The notes under the pieces were generated by a model. The model worked only from the letters and a program-made list of their open reading frames with translations. It was not told the DNA's origin and ran no database searches. Shown one piece after another: positions 1 to 11,953 of a stretch of DNA of 64,000 nt. Numbering within the stretch: the stretch's first letter is position 1; every line of letters begins with the position of its first letter. This DNA comes from Lepidonotus clava (lineage: Eukaryota; Annelida; Polychaeta; Phyllodocida; Polynoidae): the NCBI GenBank assembly GCA_936440205.1, contig OW387138.1:25005541-25069540 (forward strand), in the 5' to 3' direction. The translations under genes were made by a program, and so were the position numbers.

Positions 1-658
1 TTCAATTTTCAGTCAAATTTTCAATCATCAGACGTAGGTGAAAAAGAATGCTGGATTTTTGTTCAACAGTGTGTGATATGACAAAACCATTGTTTACTGT
101 TACATGTCCCATTATACTATGGGCCACTGAATTTTAATCATAATGTAACCTTCTTTTTTAATATAGAAATACATAAAATTGCTAATGCAAAATGTAGGCC
201 TATAGATGTATGCAACCAGATGTGTCAGAACTGATACTGGAAGCCTGACTAGAATGTGGTCTATGCGTTCCTACCCTAAACCCGTGTGGCATGAATATGG
301 CCTTATTAAATGATGCCGTTCCCTTAACCTAATATATCTATGCAGGTGCCTTACGTTCTGTGCGGTACAAGTGCTGAGGTTATAGTGTTATAACCTAATT
401 AACGATGTGTAGCTGTACGTTAACGGGTCTTACGGTGCCGCAGGGCCTCGTAGCGTTAGAGCCAGGCGTATGACTCATGTCTCAGCGCAAACAATGGGTG
501 ACAAAGTTGACCGAAACTCCGCTGAAACACTCTATCGAAGCCCACCATGTGATATTTCCGTATACGTATAATTATGTTCATGAACGGAAGCACAAGTCAT
601 TGTATTGAAATATTGACTGAAGGCTTGACATCGAACTCCGGCGTATATATGTCTAACA
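1..658. other. Non-coding stretch, no feature seen
   Basis: AT-rich unique-looking sequence. I find no coding potential, inverted repeat or tandem array. A TAGGCCTA palindrome lies near position 195. Confidence 0.5.
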
Positions 659-1021
659 TTGAAGGGAGCCAAAAGTAATGTTCTGTTAAAATTTGACAAC
701 ATTTTGGAAACTCATATGACTACAAAAATACATTCTATGAGTGTAGCTTAACTTATCGGTATAGTATGAATTGTGAAAATTAGCTTTGACTTGCCCAAAT
801 GCATGACATTTCTGCTTTTAGACAGCAATGTTTGTGAACAAATCCATTTTGGTAGGTCACCAAAATTGAACAGTGACAAGTGTGAATGTATTTCATGAAG
901 TTTCAGTCATTTTTCTTGGTCCATATTTTACTATGGACCTAAGTTATGGCCAAAGAATGCATTTCAATAGCTCATAGAATTTTCAAAATTTTAACCTTGT
1001 ATTGCTTTTGGCTTCCTTTAA
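659..1021. mobile_element. MITE, family with AGGGAGCCAAAA ends (copy 1)
   Basis: The ends form an imperfect terminal inverted repeat. The left 22 bp (659-680) match the reverse complement of 1000-1021 at 18 of 22 positions, and similarity continues inward around a GTTAAAATTT word. Length is about 363 bp with no coding capacity. Related copies lie at 34151-34509 (359 bp, similar ends) and 31395-31575 (truncated). The superfamily is not certain. The ends resemble the A-GG starts of TAA-duplicating elements, but I see no clean target duplication here. Confidence 0.65.
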
Positions 1022-2183
1022 GGCAATGGAACTCTTGTGAAGTCTCCCATATCAACTCATGTTAGAACTGGTGATGGTCACATGCATTTGAAGAATTTCT
1101 GTTTAAGCGATTCCTTACGATCTAAATTTATCATGGACAACTATAAAGTAGCTCAATTACAAAAGCAGATGACATTGTTAGTTGAAACTACAATTTTTGA
1201 AAACATCATCAGTTTTTGTAATTGCCACAATTTCCTTGGATTTGTTACAAAGAGAAACTTGATAAGATAAATTATATCATACAAAATGGACTCCATTATA
1301 GAATAAATACAAAACATCACACAGTAGTTATCAAACATCATTATCATATTCATAATGAACACAGAGTAAGTGTACCTAGTTATAAACGAAATCCCAATAT
1401 CCCTTGTTCTGGTGAATGTGAATTTAAATACGCTTTTTGGAATGGGGGAAGTCCCTTATTATACAGCATGGCAATAATGTTATTTATGCAACGTTTAGAT
1501 AAAGCTTACGTAGCATGCCAATTCATTGTATAGAAATTTTGAAAAAAGACATCACATTTTATTATCAATAACGGCAGTTTGTATTGCTCTCCTCCCCCCT
1601 ACCCCAACCAGCCTCAAGCCTGTCTCGTATGCTGGGCCAACTGGGTCTTGGGATCGGGCTTGATATTTGGGGGTGATTTGCATTCATTTGAAGAGTTCTG
1701 TTCCCTGTTAGGGTGGCCCCCGACTGGCGCCTTATCTGGTGCACTGTTCACCAGTCCACCTGGTCCTAGTACCCTATCTACGCTATGCCAGGAAAGGTGA
1801 TTTCGTCGATTCTTACATCTTTCTTCATTATAAGAGGTTTTCCTTTTTGTAGATTCTATATGTAAAAGTATTGTCTAAAAGTATTGTATAAAAGTAAAAC
1901 GGGTTTCGATAGAAAAACTGAAAGCCTTTCATCATGCAGAGACCCTTTAATGTATAAAAAGAACAAGGCATTGAACAAAGTACGTTAGGATTGCTTCTTG
2001 TTTTTAACAAAGGAAAGTGCACTAACAGATTCTTTTACTTTTAGTGATCGTACTCATTCGCTATTTCATTTGACTCACTTCTGTTCCCTATTCTCTAGGC
2101 CTGCGGCTGTCTGGTAGGAGGCACCAATCTTTGATGTAGAAGGCCTCTAAAGAGAAGCAAACATAATATATGTGAGAACTGGT
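1022..2183. other. Non-coding stretch
   Basis: Short ORFs of about 70-100 codons occur at 1222-1533 and 1579-1800. They have no recognisable domain and their lengths are expected by chance at this base composition. No repeat is seen. Confidence 0.4.
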
Positions 2184-2192
2184 GAGCAGCTC
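2184..2192. promoter_or_regulatory. GAGCAGCTC palindrome (1 of 11)
   Basis: First of 11 copies of GAGC(A/T)GCTC in the window. Others start at 4573, 7975, 9515, 10942, 13558, 13568, 36621, 49285, 51581 and 53782. It lies just left of a small MITE. The function is unknown and the regulatory class is a guess from motif enrichment. Confidence 0.35.
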
Positions 2193-2197
2193 GCCTG

Positions 2198-2401
2198 AAG
2201 CCCATATTCCACTGAACGATTCTGGCTCTCTATAATTTGGTAATTTATGACTCATAGAAATTATATTGCAAAATACAATGTATTCAATTGAAAGACAATT
2301 ACAAAACCGTTCTAATGGTGTATAACATGTCTATTTTTATCGAATATTCCCTCTGCCGATTTTGGGAATCGGCAGTAAAATCGTATCGTGGAATACCTTT
2401 G
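2198..2401. mobile_element. Small MITE with ATTCCAC ends
   Basis: The left end carries CATATTCCACTGAACGATT. The right end reads ATCGTGGAATACCTTT, giving an imperfect inverted repeat whose right terminus (AAAGGTATTCCAC in reverse complement) resembles the left end of the 306-bp element at 5323-5628. Near the right end an inverted repeat TGCCGATT / AATCGGCA forms a stem-loop. A related fragment with the same stem-loop and GTGGAATA end lies at 2890-2956. Confidence 0.5.
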
Positions 2402-2889
2402 ATAGGGTCCTGGGGCTAGGGTTACCCACAGCTCAGCTGTCACAGACGGACTGCTCCCGGCTAGTGCGGCTCACATTGTGACAACTTGTACACGGTTTAT
2501 GGTGGATGTAAAACTATAAAAAAAAGGCCTATCAAAGGAATATTATTCTCTGATCCTATTGTTACATCATATACAATGAGAATATCGCTTTCATTGCTCG
2601 TAAATTGGTGAGTGATTTCCTCTTTAGTTTCCCATACAGTCTTGTTAATGACCAACAATAGACCTGTGCATGCCTTTAGGTACATTCAAGTTTACTGTGA
2701 AGCCCTAATAAAAGTAACTTTTCATGCAGTGGCATGTACGTCAGAATCTCTGATTCTGTTATTCCCCAGGCTACTATGGTCCTAGTAATTATGTATTTGT
2801 TCTATTTACTCAAAAAGTAAAACATGAAATCTTATTCTTAATATATCCTTCGGAAGTGAATTATATAACCTTTCCTACAATGGATATCT
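2402..2889. other. Non-coding stretch
   Basis: No coding sequence or clear repeat is visible. The stretch separates two related MITE ends. Confidence 0.4.
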
Positions 2890-2956
2890 TATCCATAACA
2901 TTTTTTCCCACTGCCAATTTCCAAATCGGCAGCCAAATCTGCCTGTGGAATATAGT
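2890..2956. repeat. Fragment related to the 2198-2401 MITE
   Basis: It shares the order TTCCC, CTGCC, ATTT, AATCGGCAG, AAATC and GTGGAATA with the right half of the element at 2198-2401. Only this end is recognisable, and no left terminus was found. Confidence 0.4.
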
Positions 2957-4244
2957 ATTACGTTTGACACAGCTGTGATGTTGAGACAGGATGGTGATTC
3001 CTGGCTCAGACGGGCGGCGCAAAGCGTGCTTGTCACATAAAACATCATCGATCACATCTTTATGTCATATTGCGGCCTCACACTACTTTTCCCTATGCAT
3101 TGGCTTTATACGACAATATACAACGGGGAACCAGCTCTATTATGCGAGAGATTCCAAGTAGATTGCAGTGACCTGTTCCAACACTAGTACTTTGGAAAAT
3201 GAAAGACAATTAGTAAACCGCCTAGCTATGGCGGCTGGCCCAAACCTAAACATAACCATTTTCAGCAAAAGCTCATAATTGGTTAAACTTTGCCCATCAT
3301 CCAAGCATGCCGTAAACATACCTGGCTCTAATCAAATTAAACACTACGAAAGACGATTCGGAAGTCCTTTGCAAACCGACTGTCAATGTATCCCTCTCCT
3401 CCCAGTGTCTTTTAGGGATTAATTTCGAGACCATTTATGTCTGGTCTGGTCTCTGTCAACACAAAAAGAATGATGTTTGACAATATTGCCGCTCCCCTTT
3501 TATCTGCAGCGGCTCTACTGACAATGACTACCGTAAAGGCGCCAACAATTTAATGTGTTTAGAATAGGAATATAATCGGTATTTGTATTAGATAACAGGT
3601 ATTCGGTCCGTAGAATATTATGCTGCTTCAATAATGTTGTTTGATGAATGGTTCTCAATTTTGCAGCATATTCTGTGAAAAGGTCAAAAATCAGAATGTT
3701 ACGTTATACAATATGCTCTTAGGGATCTTATTCTATTCAGATTTTTCCTACACTTATTCTTCATCGTTACTCTAATTCAAATCAAGGCATTGAAGTATGC
3801 CTAACGCTTAATACATTTTCTTTTGTTGTTGTTCCCTGTGTTCCCAAACCACTAGCCCCACATGTCCCCTACACAATCAATTGTCCGGGTTCCCCCTATC
3901 GCTTGTTGCCCAGCACTGCCGAGAAGAAAGCAGGAATCGCTCCTCTCCTGAATAGTGGCGGTGGATGGCGGTAGAAAAATTCTATAATACAATCCCCACA
4001 TACCGACCACACGCTATCTGAGCGGGTCTGCCCCAACCTGCCATGTCTGGCCGCTACAATGTCATCTCGGCAGTACCGGCCTCAGTAGCCGGCCCACCAC
4101 CACGGCCAGCCAACATGGCTAATGGAATAATCGAGCCATCAAGGGAAACTCCGACTTTTATGGAAGCGAAACGCTGATAATTGAACTGACTCACACGAAT
4201 CAAATCAGAATTGCTACCACCGACGTACACACTGACGCAGACGG
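2957..4244. other. Non-coding stretch
   Basis: Unique-looking sequence with no ORF worth calling. A GC-richer patch sits at about 3840-4110, without a recognisable promoter grammar. Confidence 0.4.
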
Positions 4245-4343
4245 ATACACACAGACACACACAGGCTCAGAGACACACAGACACAGACACAAAGACACAG
4301 ACACACAGACACAGACACAGACACACACAGACACACACACACG
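4245..4343. repeat. (ACACAG)n / (CA)n-rich microsatellite
   Basis: About 100 bp of interrupted ACACAG and CA units. The ORFs across it, including a CV-rich 127-codon minus-strand frame, are products of the repeat. Confidence 0.9.
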
Positions 4344-4572
4344 TTGGAATCCGTCTCCTACCCATTTCCCCCATCCCCATCTAAAACCTTCAATATTGAT
4401 GAAAACGGACCGTATCTCCAATCCTACAACCCCCTCTCCTTCTCCAAAATCCTCAATAAGGTAAACACTTCCGTACCAGCGCCGTCCCGGCCTCCCCAGA
4501 CCAACCTTATCGCCCAGCTCCAGCAAATGAAATTGACTCGTTCCCCTCAGATGTGGAGACCTGAGCATCTCT

Positions 4573-4581
4573 GAGCAGCTC
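4573..4581. promoter_or_regulatory. GAGCAGCTC palindrome (2 of 11)
   Basis: Exact copy of the GAGCWGCTC word, preceded 9 bp upstream by a partial copy (GAGCATCTC). No gene is nearby. Confidence 0.3.
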
Positions 4582-5319
4582 AAATAAGCATCTAATTAGT
4601 TCTGGTGTGGATTGAGTTGCAGCCGGATAATTGTAGCAGTTGGGGGCCCGGCTAGAGACCCGCTCCTACCTCTTGATGTGGCCTTTTTGATCCGTTGCCA
4701 CGGAAACTAAGTTGCATAACTGCTCTCCGAAGTGATCCCACCACGAAGCAGACTTTTGGAGAATACCAGGTGTTTGGATATGGACTAGGAGGCTCTCCTC
4801 AATGAAGTCTCTCTCTAATCATTTTAGTTACCCACCACTAATATTCTTTCATTTGATAACTCATTAGAAATTGTTGATTCACAAATTGGGATGCCGCTGA
4901 ACAATATCTGTTAATGATTCAACGAATAGGTGCAATTGTCCTTCCTGTTGTTGTAAAGGAAGTACCACTGCTTTCCTGTGAACTGAATCATTATGGTTAA
5001 AATTGTGAATAGTTCATTTAGTACTCAAAAGAAAGAACATGATAAGCGGAAGAGTACGAGCTAGACAATGTTAGATATTGGCAGGACGATGATTCAGGAT
5101 ATAGTGCAGAATATCAAGACCTGATTGCTTGGGTATTCTTCAATGCTTATGATTTGTTATCATATCTAGACAACATACATTTTGCAGCTTAGTTTTCATT
5201 ATTCCGTCAGCCTCAATGGGAACTTCATTAAAAGATATCGTCGATAGCAAATCCAATGTGTTGGTTCTTACTTGAATTAACAAGAACAACTGGATTCATC
5301 GACCAATGAATGGCTCCAT
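4582..5319. other. Non-coding stretch
   Basis: AT-rich unique sequence. I see no coding frame, repeat or recognisable site. Confidence 0.4.
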
Positions 5320-5631
5320 TAAAGGACTGTATTCCACATACCGAAAGTGCGTTGCCGATTTGCAGCTGCAACACTTTTGCTTATGCCGATATATTATTAT
5401 CAGCAGCCTCAGCAATAAAATTTACCAACATGTTGGTAAATATTTCCTGCCGATTTTCCACTAGTTGCCAATAATGCACTTTTGCCCACCAACAATGCAC
5501 TTTCAGCCATTGCTTACGCACCTTTGGTCGCCAAAATTGAGAGGAAAGTACGACCTACCAGTATAGAACACTACCATGGAGAGGCTCAGTATCGGCAGCC
5601 CGCACTTTCGGCATATGGAATACGGCCTTAA
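5320..5631. mobile_element. MITE with TAA target duplication, PIF/Harbinger-like
   Basis: Inverted termini of about 28 bp span 5323-5351 and 5602-5628. Both contain GTATTCCA and end inward with CCGAAAGTGCG. TAA flanks the element on each side (5320-5322 and 5629-5631; each is also part of a TTAA). A TAA or TTA duplication is the mark of PIF/Harbinger elements, and a TTAA reading would instead suggest piggyBac. No transposase is encoded, so it is non-autonomous. Interior inverted segments rich in TGCC and GCACTTT suggest a foldback. Confidence 0.75.
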
Positions 5632-6345
5632 CTGTTTAAGGCTGCCCATCAATTTCTAGTACACTGTACTTATTACCTTAGATGAAACTATCCCGGACAG
5701 AGTATAGCATGGACTTGATTTGTCATCAACAGTTCTATATATTTGGTTTGAGCAAACACTATTACTATTGACAAAATGCTTTTAAATTCCCATAGATAGT
5801 TTCCAGTATACGACAATGTATTTAATTCCTTGACTGTTCTCCTTCCCTAAAAGATCTAGGCACACCAATCAAATTGTTATACTGTTAAATGAACAGAGTA
5901 CTTTTGACGACAAAGACGGAAGCACCGGACAAATGATTTACAGCGTTCCCATTTCCAAAGCCCAAGTAATGACTGTTTCCAATTATCCAGTCGAGCTTTA
6001 ACGGAATTATTTCTCCTTCTCATTTTGAGACAATTGAGTCAGACAATAAGACCAGCAACACTGCGAGCGCCTTGTTAAATAATACGGTATGATTGTTTAC
6101 AAAACAGTTTCCTTACACTGAAGATCCCACGCTCCAATAGTCCTCTGAAGACGCTTTCATTTGCTAATTGTTCTAACGACATGCAGATAGCATACGTCCA
6201 ATTAGTCGGACCTGGCTCCTACATCCCTGATGCTAAAGACCACTCCGACTTCACAACGTTTGAGCACAATAGACCTTCTCCTGTATTCAGTGCTGAATTA
6301 AACTTGCATTTCAATTACCGATTTAAGCTGTATTCACACTGAAAG
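5632..6345. other. Non-coding stretch
   Basis: AT-rich sequence without visible genes or repeats. Confidence 0.4.
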
Positions 6346-6871
6346 CGGCGACTTGTGGCAGGACATGATGGTGACTATCAGACTTTCATCAAGGCGCAAC
6401 GATCTATGGTTACTTGTGGCATGGTAGAGTGACTTGAAGTATGGTGCTGATAGCTGCGGCATGGTGTGGTGACTTCTTGCATGGCGCCCTGAATTACAAC
6501 AGATCACAGTCGTTTGCGGAATGGTGCAGTGACCTACAGCATGATGTGGTGACATGCGGCACAGTGTTGTGACTTGCAGCATGGTGTGACGACTAGTGGC
6601 ATGATACATTGACTAGCATAGTGGCATGGTGACTTGCAGCATAGTGTGGTAACTTGCGACATGGCATAATTACTTGTGCCACAGTGTGGTGACTTGTGAC
6701 ACTGGGCCTTGACTAAGACCTGGCACAGTGACTTGGAGAATGGTGCAGTGATTTTAGGCATGGTAAAGTGACTTGCAGCACAGTGAAGTGACTTGCAGCA
6801 CAGTAACTTGTGGTATGGTGTGGTAACTTGCAGCACCGTATGGTGACTTGCGGCATGGTACAATGAATTGC
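6346..6871. repeat. Imperfect ~18-20 bp minisatellite
   Basis: About 525 bp are built from variants of a unit close to TGGTGTGGTGACTTGCAGCA, with variable length and many substitutions. The two minus-strand ORFs across it (about 91 and 109 codons, rich in His, Ser, Thr and Cys) follow from the repeat and are not called as genes. The divergence suggests an old array. Confidence 0.8.
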
Positions 6872-7446
6872 TGTTTAGATTGACCCTGAGTTAATGGTCT
6901 AATCTACACCAAAAACGTGACTCTGTGCATTCGTCCATTTAATTAATCATGCATGTCTACTCGATAAGAAAAATATTAACTATTTAAAACGTGGTATATT
7001 TATATAACTTTCTATGTATCGACTAGTGTAATTCAGCCCTAAGGGGTAGCAGTAAGCAGGTGATTGATGACTGTGAATAGACACGGGACTTCACATTGTT
7101 CAAATATCACTGCCGCCAGACACACAATTAAAACACCGTCTTAGAGTTTGTCAGCACACTTAATTTACAGTCTACTGTTTGCGTCAGTTTTCTTAGAACC
7201 CCCAAGGCAACCGCTCCCTCTACCCCTCCGCCTACCAGTGCATCCCTAGTCTTTGTTGACATGAAGTGGAATAACGACGCCTGACACTGTGGGAAAAAAG
7301 GATACAAAGACAGACACCACCTGGAGGAAACGTATTTATGGCCTCCAATTAAAAGTTAATGCCGAATCATTTATCTCTGATGCACATGGTGGGTTCATCA
7401 ACGTTATCTGTTTATAAACGACAGGGATTCCTTTTGAAAAATTAAT

Positions 7447-7449
<3 letters not shown>
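6872..7449. other. Non-coding stretch
   Basis: Unique sequence with no coding frame. One CCTGGAGG word occurs at 7320-7327. Confidence 0.4.

Positions 7450-7489
<40 letters not shown>
7450..7489. repeat. (TA)n microsatellite
   Basis: A perfect run of about 20 TA units. Confidence 0.95.
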
Positions 7490-7492
<3 letters not shown>

Positions 7493-8122
7493 AGTCTGTT
7501 TATTGAAGAATTGCTTTCGTTTATGTTCATCGGGAAAATTACAATTATTTGTATATCTATAAAGAGATTAAACAATGTAATGGTATATTTTGTGTGATTT
7601 ACTTGCTTGGTAGAAGCATGCTCTCGTTGACCAGAATTGATAATGATTGAGGTCGATGGCGTTATGAAACATACAAATCACATTTCAGAAGTTGTAAATT
7701 ACAATACATTTTCCAACCAAAGTGTTCTGAAAGTGCGTATCTCTGAATTTCTACACAGTAGGCTTCAACCAAAAAGTATCCCCGTCAAGAATTACCTTCT
7801 ATAGTTACAGTTAATTTAATTTCACGAAAGATGTTTAAACTCCTGCGAATGTAGATGGTGTTGAAAGCCCAGTTGCTCTCTCTCAGATTGCTCTCTCTAT
7901 CTGAGAGAGTGAGCAGTTTTTGGGCGTTGATTGTCCTTTGGTGAGTTACTCGTGGAACATCAGCCGTCCCTGAGGAGCTGCTCAGTGTCGGAGCTAACGG
8001 CAACACAATTAACCAGTCTACAGGCTGCAGTACGTTAACGTTAAGCCGCATTTACACCTGGGGCTATTTGTCTAGTATTGCTCACGATATCGGATATTGC
8101 ACCAGGGGATAGCTTATGCCCA
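7490..8122. other. Non-coding stretch with one GAGCTGCTC
   Basis: The palindrome GAGCTGCTC sits at 7975-7983. A short inverted repeat of GCTCTCTC and GAGAGAG occurs at about 7874-7910. There is no convincing coding frame. Confidence 0.35.
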
Positions 8123-8135
8123 CGGCCCCTGGTGG
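8123..8135 (-). promoter_or_regulatory. CTCF-like site
   Basis: On the minus strand the bases read CCACCAGGGGCCG, 12 of 13 matches to the bilaterian CTCF core CCASYAGRKGGCR. Binding is not shown. CTCF is known from bilaterians generally. Confidence 0.35.
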
Positions 8136-9500
8136 AAAAATAGCAATACCTCAAATCCTTTGAATTTAATAGTAAGCATGTGTGGGAGTTTCAGTTGAAG
8201 AACAAGTAAAACGGATTCAGAAGTCGTGACTAAATGCTAAAGGAAAATACACACACCCTTTGCCTATTCAATCAAGATGGCAATCAAGGAACAAGAACAT
8301 CGAAACAAATTTCAAATAAGTTTGCTTGTGGATTTGAACCACCAAAGTTGGTGGTTCTGGAGCACTGCATATTTCTCCTGTATGATTGAATCTCCGAAAA
8401 GGCAGAGACAATAACCCAACACTTTTACCGAAGCAGGTGTTCTTTTATATACTATATGTCCTATAGGTAGGGCACCACATACTATAGCTGTTGGAACTAG
8501 ACCTTTGATAACCCTGCCATTGACTACAGGGAGCACATCGTAATACCAATCAAGATCATAAGAGGACTATGATTTACAGGTAAATATGCTGAAATGACTA
8601 CAGGGTTTATATTTCGACAATCTGTCTCAAGCATTTTGCAATAGGCCGAAGCTAGACGTTTCTGAGGTTTGATAAGGCCATATCGAAATTTGAATTATTG
8701 AGTACCAGGTGAACGTCAAAAACCCTTTATTCAAATGATCCCATTAATGTTATTTAATCTCCGACTTAAAACTCAGAGAGCATTTTGTTGGCTCGAACAA
8801 GGGAATAAAACCTTTTTTTGGTGTACTGAACATTATGTAGTCATAAGTTTCGTCGAACTGTTGTAATTCCCCAAGAGCATGGGGCTGGTTCAAGTTATTG
8901 TATAGTTTTGTATGAATGGTTGGGCCATGGGGAATTTGACCATTGATTGGTCTCAATATTCTGAAACGGAGCCATCAAGGCCCATAAACCTTAAACGATA
9001 GAGAAACGTCACATATACAAGACATTTTAAAAAATATTGCAAAACAAATGCTTCTTTTTTATATTTTGTAAAGCTTTAGGAATTAAAAGAGTGAAACGTT
9101 ATGAAATTTTATAATCCTTTAATCTATTCAGAATTTACCCTGTGAATCAATCTTATAGATGGCAAAGATACCTCAAGCTAGACAACTGCCTAAAATTGCA
9201 TTTCTCTATGGCAAAAAATCTTAATACAAATCTCCCGTTTTGTATGGGATTTTCCAAGTGGTGCAGACAATCTTTCTTGTGGTGTCGACTCTCAGAGAAG
9301 ACGCAATCCTCAGACAGAAAGCTGACGAGGGGGACCGCAGCAAGTAGGATAAAGGAGCCACCTGCAAACGATAATCCAGCTCATCAAATGATTAAAGAAG
9401 CTTGGCTCCGGTCCCGATGGTCAGATTGCAGTCCTATATCCGGGGGTAGAGACGCTCTCTGCATCCCACTTCAGATTAAACTCTTTAGTGTAAGTGCTCG
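8136..9500. other. Non-coding stretch
   Basis: AT-rich unique sequence. CAATCAAGAT occurs at about 8268 and 8545. A 121-codon plus-strand ORF (9142-9507) has no recognisable domain and a chance-level length. Confidence 0.35.
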
Positions 9501-9513
9501 CCAGTAGGGGGCG
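9501..9513 (+). promoter_or_regulatory. CTCF-like site, full core match
   Basis: CCAGTAGGGGGCG matches all 13 positions of the CTCF core CCASYAGRKGGCR. A GAGCTGCTC palindrome begins two bases downstream (9515-9523), which is the closest pairing of the window's two kinds of candidate site. It could mark an insulator or loop anchor; this is inferred from the motif only. Confidence 0.5.
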
Positions 9514-9514
9514 G

Positions 9515-9523
9515 GAGCTGCTC
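9515..9523. promoter_or_regulatory. GAGCTGCTC palindrome (4 of 11)
   Basis: Exact copy adjoining the CTCF-like core. The local sequence (9420-9620) is GC-richer than its surroundings. Confidence 0.35.
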
Positions 9524-10941
9524 TTTCTGAAGCAAGCCTCGCTTCCACTCTATAGGTTTCTCCGGGCAATGACTGTCAGGGGCTCTGGGCTGTTACTAAT
9601 TCAAGGCTAGCGCTGGGCTGGGATTGTGTGTCCTCTTGACCTAAAGCGTAAAGCAATCTACCGCTTTAAAGTCTATTGTTTACTTGATGAACAGAAAACA
9701 GTCTGTCGTTTGGGACTAATTAAATACATTGTAGAGCTAATGGATTTGAAATATTGAGAAATACAGTTAGAAGTACGGGAAGTATTATGAGTTACGTTGA
9801 AGAAACGGTTGTCTTTACAGGAATATCGTATGGGATGGAACGAAACACTACCCCAGCCAGCATACAATACGTAAAATATGGAATCTCATACTTCAAGCAT
9901 TGGACCATACATCACCGAAGTAATGATACCTATGTTTAGACCATTGATTCAACCATATTTTCCCTGTCCTTGATATGTATTTTTAGTCTTGTGAAATTTC
10001 TATTGTAATGACATGAAAAGAATTGTGTCCCTATATGATAGGTTTTGCGAGGTATTAGTACGTACTTACATCTGAATATTTAGAGATAATTTATTAACTA
10101 ATAATCATCTCCTAAATGTATTTTATTCACTTTAGTTATAATAGATTATCAATTTGTAATTTTTCAATTAGAGTTGAAGAAAAATGGGCCAGATCTAGAT
10201 CTTAGAACTGTAAGAGGTTAACCATGTTTGGTATTTTCAAGAAGATAGAACTCATTCTTAAAAAGGCCAGTCTGGGCCTGTTGTTTTTCTCTGGAGTGTG
10301 TCACCACCACTTTAACTGTTGATTATGTACATGTTTAGCCCTGTATGCTTCATGCTTTCCACTAGGGTGTTTCAAATGCCCCACTCATTATTCTGATTAT
10401 GTGCATGACCAACTCCCCAAAAAGGGCATGTTCTGTGGTCCTGGTCCCCACTCAAAGGTCATGTGACCAAGAGGTTTCTACAAAACCAGGCAGCCCCACC
10501 TTCAGGAGGGATTAGTGGGGTTGGGGCCCAATGTGTGTGAAATCTGTGAGGTGAGAGCTGAGATGAGAGAGAGTTCACATGGGATATAAGTTCTAGATCT
10601 GATAAACCCATTATCACCAACTCGAAGAACCTGGCTCCTTGTTTAACTCTGTTACATCCTTCAAGTACACCATTTCCATGTTGAGAGGCTGTTGGACTGA
10701 AAAAACAAGATGTATAAAAACCTCCGGCGCTACTTTTCGAGATAATGATTACAAGACAGGAGCTCCCGTTGTTTGTTAACACACTCAATGTAATGAAAAA
10801 GTATTTTTCATTGGAAAAAAATGTATACTTCCGTGTTCCATGGTGAATTGAAATAACAAAATCTACGCTATGCGCCTTGGAGGGTTGGCCTAAAATTCAG
10901 ACAGGCCAGTCCCTCAGGGACGAGAATTGCCGAGCTGTACC
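9524..10941. other. Non-coding stretch
   Basis: No gene is recognised. A 109-codon minus-strand ORF at 10459-10788 lacks any known domain. GAGCAGCTC occurs at 10942-10950. Confidence 0.35.
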
Positions 10942-11483
10942 GAGCAGCTCACAGCACCAATGGGCCACCCCCAGCCGGCTATTGTACAAGGTCTAAAACG
11001 TAAAGGGCTAGTATCTGGTACTATACAATAGTGGTGAACTGGTCTACGGCCCCTCATCCTCCCACACCTTGTTCTTCACCAAATGAACTCATTGACCCCC
11101 ATTACATTGAGTCTGCGTGTTAACTACGTTTTTATCTGTACCTGGCATAGATAAAAAATGGCAGGCAGTATCCTGTTTGTGGCCTCTTTTGTACCCAATC
11201 GTCTTTTCTATGTTCCTTTTATTGACCTTTAATTGTTATACCTGCCGACCAGTTTTATTTTGATAAGAATATTACCTGCCTTGAAGTAATAGAGTAAGTT
11301 TTCGTATATTGATGACCTTCTAGAATGTTTGTAAACAACATCCATCCTTATTGTCGTTCGTGATAAGTAGTATTTAGCAGTTTAGCAGGCACATTTATTT
11401 TACATAATATTAGAACGAATTACTACAATGATAACTAGGTGGTAATGATAGAGTAAATATATTCTAACCCTTGGGAGTCGCGG

Positions 11484-11494
11484 TATAAATAGGG
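11484..11494 (+). promoter_or_regulatory. TATA-box-like sequence
   Basis: GGTATAAATAGGG is a good TATA box in isolation. No ORF or exon can be attached downstream, so a chance match in AT-rich DNA is likely. Confidence 0.15.
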
Positions 11495-11930
11495 AAAACA
11501 ACAAATAAGTTACCAATATGTCACTCCCCAGTATCATCCATTATTTACCAGATATGTTCATAACGAAATCTTTACATATTAGGCAAATACCATCTAACAG
11601 CATTTGTCCAATAGAAATTAATCTTTTCTGGTAGCACAAGGAATAGTGTATGGAAATTACAAATAATTAGCCAAATATTAGTAACATTTGAATGTACACG
11701 ATATAGACATGCATGAAATAATCAGGTTTTTTTTGTGTTATTGAATTTAATCTCATTAGTAAACAATTTTCATGTCAAAACTAAATAAATCCTGTTGTAA
11801 TGGGAAAATCACTATTGAAGGCTGTAACTTGTCTACCTCAGCACTATACACCACCTGCATGTCTTGGCGCCTTCCTACCCTTCTGTAAATACACCCCCAT
11901 CCCCTATCGGCCCAATCACCCTATCTACTC

Positions 11931-11953
11931 CCTCCCCCCTCCCCCCCCCCCCC
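11931..11953. repeat. Poly-C / CT-rich tract
   Basis: Includes a run of 13 C residues (11941-11953) within a C-rich segment, followed by CA-rich sequence at about 11978-12012. Confidence 0.9.

Noticed and set aside
8312-8410. Possible tRNA (B-box-like GGTTCAAATCC on the minus strand)
   Set aside because: No A-box, acceptor stem or cloverleaf could be fitted around it.
11484-11494. TATA box as a called promoter
   Set aside because: Kept only as a low-confidence site; nothing downstream looks transcribed.
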